Assembly: GCA_024760905.1 (NCBI GenBank)
Contig: CM045731.1
Coordinates: 21,266,001 to 21,330,000, forward strand
Source: Plotosus lineatus
Taxonomy: Eukaryota; Chordata; Actinopteri; Siluriformes; Plotosidae
Direction: 5' to 3'
DNA length: 64,000 nucleotides
The notes under the pieces were generated by a model. The model was given only the letters and a program-made list of their open reading frames with translations, did no database searches and was not told where the DNA came from. The translations under genes were made by a program, and so were the position numbers. Below, piece after piece: positions 38,401 through 52,000 of the stretch. Position 1 is the first letter of the stretch, and each line of letters opens with the position of its first letter.

Positions 38401-40815
38401 TTGACATCTGTGTTCTACATTCATCTCATACTCTTCAAATAAAAATCCAAATATTTCAAAAAAATCTGACAGTGTGTGTAAACTTTTGAGCAGAACTAGA
38501 AGCAATTAAATGTTAAAAATAAGCATTCAGACAGTATTGTTGTGATTTAACATGCTTCCACATCTAATTTAGTGTCATCGACTATGTATAGCTAAGGTAA
38601 AGGTAAGGTGGGCTTTTTACACCCGAGCCTAGTGGCTCATCAGGCCGGTGCTTATCCATAGTTTCCATAGCGTGAAGCTACCAGGAGTTCATCTCCTCCT
38701 AGATGGGACGCTTAGTCCATTGCAAGTTACCTGCCCAGTATATTTTTCACTGGTACCTATTTACACTGCTGGGTGAACAGAGGCACACTTGTGGTTAAGA
38801 CCTTGTCCAGGTATGTTCGCACAGCGGGGGTCTAACTGGGATTCGAGCACACAACCTCCTGATCATGAGCCCAGCACCCTAACCACTACGCCACCAGCCC
38901 CACAACTACTATGTATAGTTAAAACAAAAACAAAAAAAGAAAGACAGACTCTCACCATGTCCTTCTTGTATGGGGGCCAGTAGCACATGGCAGTGGAAGA
39001 CGAGCAGCATGGCCAGACGCGAGTGAAATTCACCTAGTGTGGATCCCTCCATGAAGCCCTGCAGTACAGATGAAACCGAGGACAGGGGAAACTCCTTCAC
39101 ACCTTTGTCCTTTACGCCTAAAAGTGACAGCAGGACAAATATGGGTCAGGAAACAGTAAAAGAATAAGGGCTGAAAAAAACTTGAACTGGCAAGTAATTA
39201 AGAAATAAGTAGCAAGAACCAATGTTGCCGAATTTCAAATCAGCGTACAGAATTTACAGCTAGAGATTTAAAAAAATTGTTTTACCTGGTTTGTTGTCCG
39301 TTCTTTTCTCCTGCAGATATCGCTCGATCAGCTGGTAGATGGAGAACCAATGCTTGTTGGACTTCTCCGCGTGCCGCCTCAAGGCATTATCCAGACTGCT
39401 AGACCAACAACTGCGAAAGCATCATGCGAGGCATTTAAAAAAATAATAACCATGGCTTCATGCACGTCTGATAAAGAGGTTGGAGCACTAGATGACCTGC
39501 CCACTTCTATAATTAATGGAAAAAATGTTTACACTCTAATCAGAAGTACCAAATGGCACTGGGCTTAGAAGGTTCCCAACCAGTGAATGGCATTCAGAGT
39601 TATTTTCAAACCAGAAACAACTACAGAATTATATTTAGGGCTGGGTAATACAGGGATCCCTCACTTTCCGCAGTTAATGGGGACTGAGACCCCTGCAATC
39701 GCCGATTTTTGCAAAGTAGGATCGACCCCCCCCCTCCCCGACTGACATATACGTACTTCTTTTCCTTTTGGCTGTTCTCTTTTTCTCAGGGGTCGCCACA
39801 GCATTTGGCATAGGTTTTTTATGCCTTCCTGACACAACCCTTTAGCAAGAGGCAGAAACACGCTGACGGCTTTGCAGCTTCTCTTTGCGAAAGTCAGCAA
39901 TGTTTCCTTTACATGCCTCACACCATAGACAGTGAGAGTCATGACTAGCCTTTGATAACCCAGTTAGCTGCACTTTTGGGGCAAACTTGTGGAGAGTGGG
40001 ACTCGAACCCCCAACCTTAGGATCAGCGATCCAGCGTTCTATACCACTAGGCACCCACTGACCCATAAAAATAATGCGCTAGATGTAAATAAAATATAAA
40101 CACACACACACTCAGATGTGCACCTCACATAAAAATGTAAGTAGTTTTGTTGAGGGGTTTTGGGTTGTTCTTGTTTGTTTGGTTTTTTTTTGGATAATTG
40201 GCCTTGTTTTTGTGGCATTTTCCTTAACTTCCCCATTTTATTCGTTGAATATTTTTGAAAAACCCGCCATGCACTGAAACTGCAGGAACTGAAGCACGAA
40301 GTAGCGAGGGATCACTGTATATCAATAAATTATTGTATCATGAGTTGACCATTCTTATCATTGAACAGATGAATACTGTGAGTATTTATTCATCTCTTGA
40401 GGAAAGTTGACATTTCTGCGATGATTGCAGTAGTTTTAGCTGCAGTGTTTTTGCCACCAGTGAACCGGTTGCAGGTATGGATGAGAATGCATGAGTGCCA
40501 CCCTATCCACCGGGAGTCTGTCTCCTTACAAACAGTGTGCATGTGCAATGTAGTTCTTTTGTCTCTGGATAGTATTTTCACTGCATAGCATAATACTGTC
40601 AGAAAATATCACAATATCAATTTCTTAGGCCATATCACCTGGCCCAAGGTAAAATACATAAAGACTGATTGATAGAAGAATGTATCAGACATACTTAAGT
40701 TCCAGTTTCCGCCACTGGATAATAAGCTGCGTGATCGCCTCTAGCTCGCTTCTCAGAGACACAGAGCGACTGGCGTTATTCTCCCAATCCTTAAAGAGCA
40801 AGAGGATAAAAGGAA

Positions 40816-40846
<31 letters not shown>

Positions 40847-43800
40847 TGTATATTAAAAACAGTGCAATCAATTTGGTTCACTTTCTTTGGATAACTTATT
40901 ATTATTATCATTATTATTATTATTATTATAATAATAAAAGGCATGATTCAACCCAGAAACAGGATAATGCTACGGTCTGTTGAAAATGTAAAAATGCAAA
41001 ACAGCTCAATGAGCAAAAAGGCAGTGTACACCCTGAACAGCTTGCTTGACTATCACGAGGCCAACACATACAGACAACCATTCACACTCACACCTTGAGT
41101 TAATTCTGAATAGTCAATTAGCCCAAATGTGCATGTCTTTGGACTGGAATATCTGGGTCATGCAAACTCCACACAAAAAGGCCCTCACTGAGCCCAAAAC
41201 TCAAACCCAGGACCTTATTTCTGTGAGGTGGACATGCTTCTTCTCCCTGTGCTTCCCTGGGTTTCGTCTGAGGGAGGAAACCCTGGGAAGTTCAGCTAAA
41301 TGTTTCAGATTACCCCGAGATGTAGACAAGTGTGAACGGTTGAGTATGTTGCCTTGCAATGGTCTGGTAAGCTGTTCAGGGTGTACCTCGCCTTCGCCCA
41401 GTGTTCGCCAAGATAGGCTCCAGGGTCCCTGCCACCGTAGTAGGATGAAGCTGTTCAGCAAATGAATGAGAATGAAGGAGTCCTTACAGCTTCCTCACCT
41501 GTGATTTGCAGAGCAAGATCTCCAGACCGTTAAGAAACTTGGCCAGTGGGCTCGACAGGCTGAATGCCAGTATCCTCTCAATCACCACAATGATCTAAGA
41601 ATTACATAAACGAAAATATTAGAGATGAACACACTCCTTTTAGCACACCAAAACAATCTGCTGTCGGCGAGTTCCTCTTCTCACCTGCACCAGTGCCGGG
41701 TGATCAGGCCATTCATCTAGACGCCGGTGAACTGCACAGGCCAGCTGTTCGATGGCAGGAAGGCACAGTCGAGCCTGGGACATGTTTGGATCCTGGTAGA
41801 AATCGTACGGCCCTTCGCTCTGGAGGACAAGGCCTCCTGGACCGCCAGAGCCCCGGACCGTGTTCTGTAGCACAGTGCTGAGGAGCAGCTGAGAACCAGT
41901 CAGCTCAGGGTCCATTTCACAGCCTGCACCCAGAATCACAAAATTATTAAGTACAGACGCTCCCTGACTTGCGTTTGGTCGTCCGGAACCAATTAAAAAC
42001 GTAAGTTAAAAGTGAACGCAAGTTGTTACAGTGACGTATGATGCTCATACTGTACTATACATCCATAAATACCATTACCGTATCTCATAAAATACCCCTA
42101 AATCAATTATTATAAACATAACATTGTAAAATAATATCAAACATATCAAATAATATCAACATTAATTTCAAATAAGTCACTTATTTATACCGCATCACTT
42201 TAAATGAAGCTTAAAACATCCAATCAACGCTTACAATATGTGAGGCACTCAAAACCAAAAGTAGTGTACTTGCTGTGGGTTATACGGACTTCTGGTCTTT
42301 CAAGTGCGCAAAGATGCTGTTGAACTCGTTTAGTACTCAGCCTGCACGGATATGAATCACCAGCGGAGCGGAGAGTCTCTTTCTTTTGTGGATTCGGGTT
42401 TTCATTCATTTTACAACTCTTTTTGCTTAACTGAATATGCATGGTAGATTGCGCCGATCCGAGCAGATAGTTAATTCATCTCGGTGTATGAGACTTGCAC
42501 CCATGCTCGTAGGCTTACACTTCTGACCAACCATATTTGCTTTGGGTTACAAAAGTCCGCAAAACAGTGTAAATACAAAGATCACAGAGATGACGTCTTA
42601 ACACAAGGGTAACATGCTATATAACAGATATATATATATATAAAACTGAACTGGGAAGAAGGAGGGGCACGTTCAGTCTGTCGTTTGTAAACAATGGACG
42701 CAGCATCATTACGTCATTACTTCAGCATACTACGTAGGTAGGTAAAGTCTGTTGGACTTTTTACACCCGATCCATAGTGGCTCATCAGGCCGGTGCTTAT
42801 CCCCGGTTTCCATAGCGTGAAGCAACTAGGAGTTCAACTCCTCCTGGATGGGATGCTAGTCCATCGCAGGTTACCTTCCCAGTATATTTTACTGGTACCC
42901 ATTTATACTGAAAGGTGAACAGAGGCACACTTGTGGTTGAGACTTTGCCCAGGGGTCTTAGCACAGTGAAGATCTAACTGGGATTTGAACACACAACCTC
43001 CCGATCATGAGCACAGCACCCTAACCACTACACCACCGGCCCCAGCATGCTATGTAGGTCTGTCTTAACTCAAAATTTGACTTTTAAAAAAAAAACAAAA
43101 AAAAAAACACATAAAATCGAAAAACCGTAAAACGGATGAATGTAAGTCGGGGAGCCTCTGTATGTAAAAAAAAAAATTTTTTTTTTTCTTCTTTTTTTTA
43201 AATTCTATTTTCTCCCCATTTCCCCCTAATTTAGTCATACCCAATTCCCACCCATTAGGTATTACCTTCCCTATCACATGACCACCACTGACCAGGGAGG
43301 GGTGAAAGCATGCATACGCCCCCGTCATGACATGTAATGCTAGCAACCCGACTCTTTTCGGACTGTAGACCATGCGTATTTGGGGGTGGGGCCCAGTCGT
43401 ATGAATGAGCTCACAGACGCCCATGATTGGCTGGCGATTGCTGTGAGTCCCAGAGAAGTGAGCACAGTCCCACGCTCCCATGAGAACTCACCCAATTAGC
43501 TCCCTTCGAGTCCCGGCTATGGACAATTTTGGCATTAACCAAAAGATTCAAACTTGCTGTCCCGGGGCTAATAGTCGCGCACCTTGTTGTTGCGCCACTC
43601 AGAAGCCTGCATAAAGAAATTCTTGATTTAAAAAACAATCGAGTAATTCCTCACCTAGAAGGTGATAGAAGCGAGCAATTAAAGGCGCAGTGATCTGAAA
43701 ACCCGAGACCAAAGCGCTGAGGTGTTCTTTGCTCCGGTTGCTTGGTGGATCGGAGCGGTACCACAGTGACTGTGCGAAGGCCAGGCACAGTTTCTGATGC

Positions 43801-45045
43801 ACCTGAACGACAGTATTTTGACAGCTGGAGAAGTGGAAGACACTGTTTTCATTGGACACTGTCTCTCTGCCGCATTCCTCGTCATCCTTAATGACGATTG
43901 GCTGCTCCAGACTGGGTTCCGTGGTGATGTCGGCAAAATCCTGGAATATGTAAAAAAAAAAAAAAAAAAAAAATCAATAATTAGGTCAAGCTTATAAGCC
44001 CATCACCAGCGTCAGAATTTAGAGCACGTACTTTGTGGTACGTGGGAAAGCAGCGTTTGAAATCGCTTTCCTCCTGCTGCTCCTCACTCAGACCTCCTCC
44101 GTGGAGTTTAGATCGACTGCGGTACAGACTGGCATCCTTCTGCTCTTTCTCTCTCGCTCTCCTCTCCTGCTCATCCCACTCGTTTACCAATGCCTGAACG
44201 TACGGCGAGATTTTTATTTTAAGCATAAAAATAATTACCACCCATAACACCGTACACCCAGTTTACAGGTTAAACAGTCTCACCTGACACACATGTCGGA
44301 GTAGATTTTTCGCCTCTGCCTCCAGCTCTCCTGCACTTATTGCGTGGCTCTGCAGACACACCAGAGCGATGAGAAGTAAAACGACAGGCTCTGGGATTAC
44401 GTGGGACACCTCAGTATCCGGAAGCAGCTTCTCCAGTCCTTGAAGGGTGTCCATGCATGTCCGAGAACACAGGTATTGGGCACGATCTAGGTCGGAGGCG
44501 AGCGCACGGACAGGAAACGCCAGGAGCGTGGTGACGAGGCGCGGGAGCCCTGGAATTGTAGTCTGATTAGACGAGACTTGTGCGGCAAGCAGGCGCATAC
44601 CGTGCTGCAGCTGCAGAATAGCCGAGCGTAAGGGGACCACAACGTCCGGGTACAGCGGGTACTCATCAGTCAGGCGCTGGGCGAAACGCTGCTGGGATGC
44701 CTGCCACACGGCTTCCTCCTTTAAAAGGCCCTGAACGCCTGGTCGGGATTTGGAGCCTGAGCCTTGCAGGGCCTTGAGTAGGTGTGACAGCAGGTCACCC
44801 ACTGCTGCTGGCTGCCCGATGCTGCACAGGTAATGCTGGAGCTCTTGGTACAGGCGTCCATACTGGGGCTCAGCAGGCCGGCATGCTTGTTTACGCCCAA
44901 GCTCACTGATGTGCTCTTTCACCTGTTGCATGCGCACCCACAGGTACCTGCAGCACACCGATACAAAACACAAAGTGTATGGCACACACAGAAGCACATG
45001 TAGTGTAATATTATATATATATGTACATATATATATATATACATA

Positions 45046-45091
<46 letters not shown>

Positions 45092-45126
45092 TATGTGTGT
45101 GTGTGTGTATATATATATATACACAC

Positions 45127-45178
<52 letters not shown>

Positions 45179-45187
45179 CATACATAC

Positions 45188-45226
<39 letters not shown>

Positions 45227-46394
45227 CACACACACACACCCTCACTTGTTTTCCACTGTTAATTGGGAACCAAGATCCCCAGGCGACCACTGAAATCTGC
45301 GAAGTAGGAACACCCCCCCAACCCCCTGAATGACGTACACGTATGTGTGTATATAATATCAATAAATACATATTCAATGCTATTAATGCTTATAATAATA
45401 ATTAAACATTAAAAAATAATGCATAAGATGTAAATAAAATATAAATACACACACACATACAGATGTACGCGCACACGCACTAACCCAACCCATTAACACA
45501 TCTGGCTTCACCCCGTCCCTCGCTTCGTGGGATAGATATTCTTTTTCTTTATAAAAATACTGCACAAGAAGGACTCCAACACATTCATTCATTCATTTTC
45601 TGAACCACATCAACCTAATTAGGGTCGTGGGGAGGCTAGCAATTGTTTTTTTTTTTTTAAATCTAAATGTTTTTGTTGCAAGCAGAATTGTAATTTTATT
45701 GTCTCTGCAGTTGTTTAAATCAATGCAACACATTGTTGTTTTATATTAACATGAAGGAAAAAGGGGAAAACATTATATGCAGTGTTATTTGATTTTAAAT
45801 GGCAAAAAAGGATTTGTTGCTCCCAGTGTTTTCTTTAATGTGGAAAACGGGTCTCAATGGCTCTTTGAATGGCAAAGGTTGCCGACCCCTAAACTAGAAG
45901 TATCCAGAATACTAAGGCAGGTTCCATTCTGATGATGACCTTGTTTCATACAGCATTCACCTTCTTAGCACTTCTGCAGCAAAACGTCTTCCTTCCTGAA
46001 TCATATCAGGCAGTTCTACTTTTTTCATGAGCGTCATTACCTTTTCTGGCGCTTCGGCGCCTTACCAGAAGCCTGAGGAGGTGCGCAGCGTTTGGGTGGC
46101 ATGATGGAGCTTAACAGGAATTAAAAACACACACACTTAAAAAGCACAGGCACAAGGGGGTGCGAATGAGGAAAAAGGGGCGTTACATCATCTCAACCAA
46201 TCAGCAGGAGGGAGAAAGCCATTGGCTGGATATGAATCACGTGACAGTTTCTTGGCAATCCACAAATATGTCTAGCCACGAGTGCAAAACCATGAATAGT
46301 CAAGGGCCTACTGTATTTAAAAAAAAGCCATGATGCACTGAAGCCGCATGAATTGAAGCGCGAAGTAGCAAGGGATCCCTGTATGTATTGTATT

Positions 46395-46427
<33 letters not shown>

Positions 46428-48976
46428 TATGCACACACAATTAATGCTACTTTTATAATATTGTTGGTGAAATGGAGTTGTACCTGATTCGTGGATGTTG
46501 GAAGGCATCGGTGGTGCTGCTCTCTTCTAGTTGCGCCCCTGTGAGCAGCTGTGAAGACAGACTCCGGCCACTCCATTCATCTTGAAGCAAAGCAAGCTGA
46601 AAAATAATAAAACTAGGATCCAGATGTGCATGACATTCTGAATTATTTTTAACTCCAGCCCAGGACCCACTTACCTCATCCTGTGCATATTTAAGTTTGT
46701 ACGCCCTCTTTACTGCTGGGTCAAATATCGTCTGTGGGACCCAAACTTGGATCTGTAGCAGGCCCATGTTCACCCAGAACACCCCAGACCGAGCCAGCTG
46801 GACGGACTCACATGCGCGGTTATGGGAGAACTGCGTTAAACAAGTCACCAGCGTGTCCAGAAAGCCTTCTGGAAGAAGGTTTTCAGGCAGGCCTTCTCGC
46901 AGAACAATCTGAATGTCCTGCGCTGCCCTGACGGGATCTACGCCCTCGACGAGAGCGTCGCAGGATTGTGCATAGCGCTCCTGTAACCCTGGAGACAGCA
47001 GGTCAGATAGTGCCTGCAACTGCCGGCATAAAACCAGGCCTTGTAACCTGCGGTCGGTTAACCTTCAAGAAAAAAGATGGCAGAAACACTGAACACATGG
47101 GACACTACTACTATTAATTATTATTTGAATAATATCCATACATGAAGATGTAAACAATGGCGAGGATGTATAAAAGGGCAGGTCTTTACCTGAAGTCAGC
47201 GAGGTCAGGCATCGCTAGATTGTCCCAGAGCACTGCATTGAGGTCCTGGAGTTGCCCGATCCTCTCCTTCCACTCACCCAGTGTCACCTTTGATGAAGTT
47301 AGGAAGGAGGAACCTGATGGGTCCCAGAAGCTGCCCATTTCACTGCTGCTCAAAACCCCCAGCACACACCTGGACCACACGGCTCGGGTCATCATGCCGG
47401 GTCCCTGCACCAACCAACCAATCAATAATCAACAAACCAACCACACAATAAAACAAAAACTACTTTGTAATAAATCAATTTGAGGCATTACGACAGCAGC
47501 CATGTGCACGCACTGTATCAGAAGGTCCCAAAAGCGATCGGAAGCTCTTCTTTGTCACTTCATCTGGATTCAGAGGGTTCCACTTCAGCCAGCGGTCAGG
47601 ATCGGAGGTCACACTGCCACTCCAGAGCGTTGCCAGGGTTTCGGAAAGCAGCTCACTCCACACTAATGGAAGCTCCTCGACAGGCTGTCGAAAATATTAC
47701 ACAGTAGCAGTGACGATCTATGCTGCATTATATGTGAACTTGTTGCTGCACGTGAGACAAAAGTAAATTCTGCACACCCGTTTTGTGCTGAGGAGGAACC
47801 AGAGTGGCTGCAGCAGACAGATGTTCATGGGGGTGGACTGCATGCAGAAGCGCAGATGGTTGGAAAGGGACCTTCGAAGATCTTCTTCCCCGTTTCTTCT
47901 GTGGAACATACGATGAGATAATGGTAAACCAAAAAAAATAATTTCTGAACCCAACAACATAAAACCTAAAACTCAATCCAAACCTGTGTGTAATCGACAG
48001 GTGCAGCAGATCTGCAGTAACTTTTATCTGGTTGAGGATGGCAAGTTTTTCCAGCACGGGCCAAAGCTGAGCGCGGTGAGCCAGCCGCAGTAAGAGCTCG
48101 CGGTCCAGATCCGTGTTGTCGCCCATCTCCTCCTCGTTCTCTGCTTCAGTGTGTGAATCCAGCACGCCAAAGGATTCAATGAGTCCCCGCTGCTGATCCA
48201 CACAGGTACGTAACCTCTCCAGCACACCTGAAAGTTACACCCACACACGCACACACACACAGATCCCTTACTTTCCGTGGTTAATTGGGACCGAGATCCC
48301 CCACGACCACCGAATTCTGCAAAGCAGGATCACCCCCCCCCCCCCCCCACTGACGTATACATACATGGACATGTGTATATAATATCAATAAATACATATT
48401 CAATGCTATAAATGCTTATAACGATTAAACGTTAAAAAAATAATGCATAAGATGTAAATAAAATATAAAATGCACACATACAGACACGTGCGCACCTCAC
48501 AATAATCTAAGTAGTTTTGATGGGAGGTTTTAGGTTGCTTTTTGTTTGTTTAGGGGTTTTTGTGTATAATTGGCCTTGCTTTTGTGGCATTTTCCTTAAC
48601 TTTTCCCCCTATTCTTACTTAATTTCCTTATTTTTTTTTTTTTATTATTCCATGAATATTTATAAAAAAAAAAAAAAAAAAAAACGCGATGCACTGAAGC
48701 CGCATGAATTTAAGCGCGAAGTAGCAAGGGATCCCTGTATATGCCGTATTTGACGTGATAAGCGCCCAGGGCACTTAAAAAATTGGAGTGGGTGGGCGCT
48801 AATTAAAATGAGTACCAGCGGAGTGGAAGGAAGAGTGCTTATTACCATCGAGGTGGAAAACATGAATTATAACAGAACAATAAAAGAGTTTTACTGGTAT
48901 TTGTGTTATTCATTTTGAGGCATCAACCAAACTACTTACATGAAAGCTGAAAATAAACAGAATAAAAGCATAAATT

Positions 48977-49020
<44 letters not shown>

Positions 49021-52000
49021 AAAACTTTTCCTTCCCTTACTTTTCCCTCCCGGTGCTGTTCCTTTAAACATTTTCCCATGTAAAATGAGCCAATCAACAC
49101 GAATGTCAACTTTAACACATGGCACGTTGAACCAATCAACACGAACATAAACAAAAGCACATGGCCAGGAATGTCTTTAAATTTATTGAAGTTAGTGAAC
49201 AGGAGAATCAGGTGAAAAATCCTCATCATCACTTTCTGATAGGTCCATATCTGGCTCATCGCTCCATTCATTCAGAGCATCCCATAGTTTTGCTGTAGCA
49301 GTTTATAATGGTTCATCGGTTGTTGGACATTTACCAAGAGAACACAGCAAAATATTTTCCTGTTTTTTTTTAAAGCACGGCGGAACAATCAAATGTGTTG
49401 TTACTGATGAACATTATAGACATTCCCCAGTGGCAGGGGGTCTTGAAATACCATGTAAACTCACTTTTACAGGCAGTGAACGCCTCATTTTACCGTTACA
49501 GAGACTGATCAAATAAAATTGGTAAGTTTGATCTACGATTTTGCTCCCAGTATGCATGGGCGTTTATTAGACGTCACATCAAAAACATTGGGGGGTGGGG
49601 GGTATTGGAGCAGGACGCTTATTACGTCAAATACGGTATATATTTATTTATTTATATATATTTATAGAAAACACTGAATCAAAGCAGATGTACCTGTATT
49701 TTGCGGATTGAGAAAAAGGTTAGCCTGCAGGACCAGACCCCAACCTTCCAGTAAGGCTTCTTTACAGTCTGTTCTCATGGCAACACCCCGAAGGCGGGCA
49801 ACTTCCTGTTTCCATAGCGCCGGGGTCCTGTCATTCAGGCACAGGTCTCTAATGTCAAGAATCTTGCTTAAGACGCGGAGATGGCCGGCGCATTCAGCAA
49901 CACTTTCTGACTGTAAACAAGATGTGTTCAGCTTTCATGTTTCTGGTTGTGTTTATTCTGGAAACCCACATTAGTCAACATACCTTAAATGGAAGAGGCT
50001 TTCCCAGGGTTTTCTGGATGCTCTTTAGTGCCAGTGCTACAGATACAGGGCTGGAAAGCGTGTTCTGGATTGCTGAGGAGATGGTGTACAGCTCTTGCTG
50101 TCCTCTGCCCCACATTCACACACACACACACGGCACACACACGGCACAAAATAATTACGATTTTGTTAACGTTTAAAACAGAATTGCTTGTGTGATTCAA
50201 AAATAGAGCATGATTAATAATGCTCACTCGTAGTCTGCGTCACCCATCAGAAGCTGGGGCAGACGTAAGACCAGGTGTTTGTGAACCCACTGCCAGTGCA
50301 GGGAGAGCACACACACTCCACGAGTATCCGCCGGCAAGGAGTAACACATGTTCCAGAAGCGGTCCCTCCACTGGAGCAGCTGCAGGATCTGTATACACCA
50401 TAACAAAAAGATTATAACTTGTATATTATAACCCTACACCAACACACTCCCCTCCATGTTTAAAAACAATTCATTGACAGAGAAGAACCAACTGTTGACT
50501 CTACACCAGCATTGGAAGCTCCGTTATGATTATAACCAGTAGATGGCAGGCGGTTCAAATGAGAATAACTTGAAGTGTGCAAAACGAGAGGACGACAGCT
50601 TTTGTTTTCATGATTTTATGGGCAGTTGTTTGAAAACTGAGTCTCAGAATGATGACATCACCGAGGCCCAAGTTAGCACGTACAAGTATAGGATTGTAAT
50701 ATAATTATGCCATTTATTGACAGATTTTGAAAAGAGTGTCAGACAGAGTGATGAGTTGCAAGTTAGAAATTGAAGGCGTGATGGTCAATGTTGTTAGTGC
50801 TTATGCCCCACAGGCAGGATGTGAGCTAGAAGAGAAGGAGAGATTCTGGAGTGAGTTAGATGAAGTGATGCAGAGTACCCCCAGAGGTGAAAGAGTGGTA
50901 ATTGGGGCAGACTTCAATGGACATGTTGGTGCAGGCAACAGAGGGGACGAGGAAGTGATGGGCAGGTTTGGTATCCAGGACAGGAACACAGAAGGACAGA
51001 TGTTGATCGATTTTGCAAAAAGGGTGGAAATGGCTGTGGTGAATACTTTCTTCAAGAAGAAACAGGAGCATAGGGTGACTTACGAAAGCGGAGGTAAGAG
51101 CACACAGGTAGACTACATCTTGTGTAGGCGATGTAATTTGAAGGAAGTCAGTGACTACAAAGTAGTAGTGGGTGAAAGTGTTGCCAAACAGTATAAGATG
51201 GTGGTAAGAAGGCAAAGGCAGAGCAGAAGACAAAGTGGTGGAAGCTGAAAAAGGAAGAGTGTCGGGTTGTCTTCAAGGAGGAGTTGAAACAGGGCTTTGG
51301 GTGGTCAGGAAGTGCTTCCAGATGACTTGACAACCACAGCCAATGTGATCAGGGAGACTGGTAGGAGAGTACTTGGTGTGTCGTCTGGAAGGAAAGTAGA
51401 TAAGGAAACTTGGTGGTGGAATAAGGAAGTGCAGGAGTGTGTACAAAAGAAGAGGTTAGCTAAGAAGAAGTGGGACACAGAGAGGACCGAAGAGAGTAAA
51501 CAGGAGTACAGGGAGACACAGCGTAAGGCAAAGATCGCTGTGTCAAAGGCCAAACAGAGGGCGTATGATGACTTGTATGATAGGTTGGACAGTAAGGAGG
51601 GAGAAAATGATTTATACAGGTTAGCAAAACAGAGAAATAGAGATGGGAAAGACGTGCAGCAAGTTAGAGTGATAAAGGACAGAGAGGGAAATGTATTGAC
51701 TGATGACAGAAGTGTGCTGGGAAGATGGAAAGAGTACTTTGAAGAGCTGATGAATGAGGAAAATGAGAGAGAAAAAAAAAAAAAAAAAAAAGAGTAGAAG
51801 GGGTGACCGTTGAGGACCAGGAAGTAGCAAAGATTAGTAAGGGGGGCATTGAAGAGGATGAAGAGTGGAAAGGCAGTTGGTCCTGATGACATACCGGTTG
51901 AGGTATGGAAGTGTCTAGGGGAGGTAGCAGTAGATTTTCTGACAAGAATATTCAACAAAGTCTTAGAAAGTGAGCAGATGCCGGATGAATGGAGGAGAAG

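Noticed and set aside
44263..45237. 324-residue open frame on the minus strand with a Tyr/Ile-repeat N-terminus
   Set aside because: Only 44284-44947 is MDN1 exon; the repeat part is translated TA/CA microsatellite upstream of a good acceptor.
45012..45240. CRISPR-like regular repeats
   Set aside because: The regularity is dinucleotide microsatellite without unique spacers; the genome is vertebrate.
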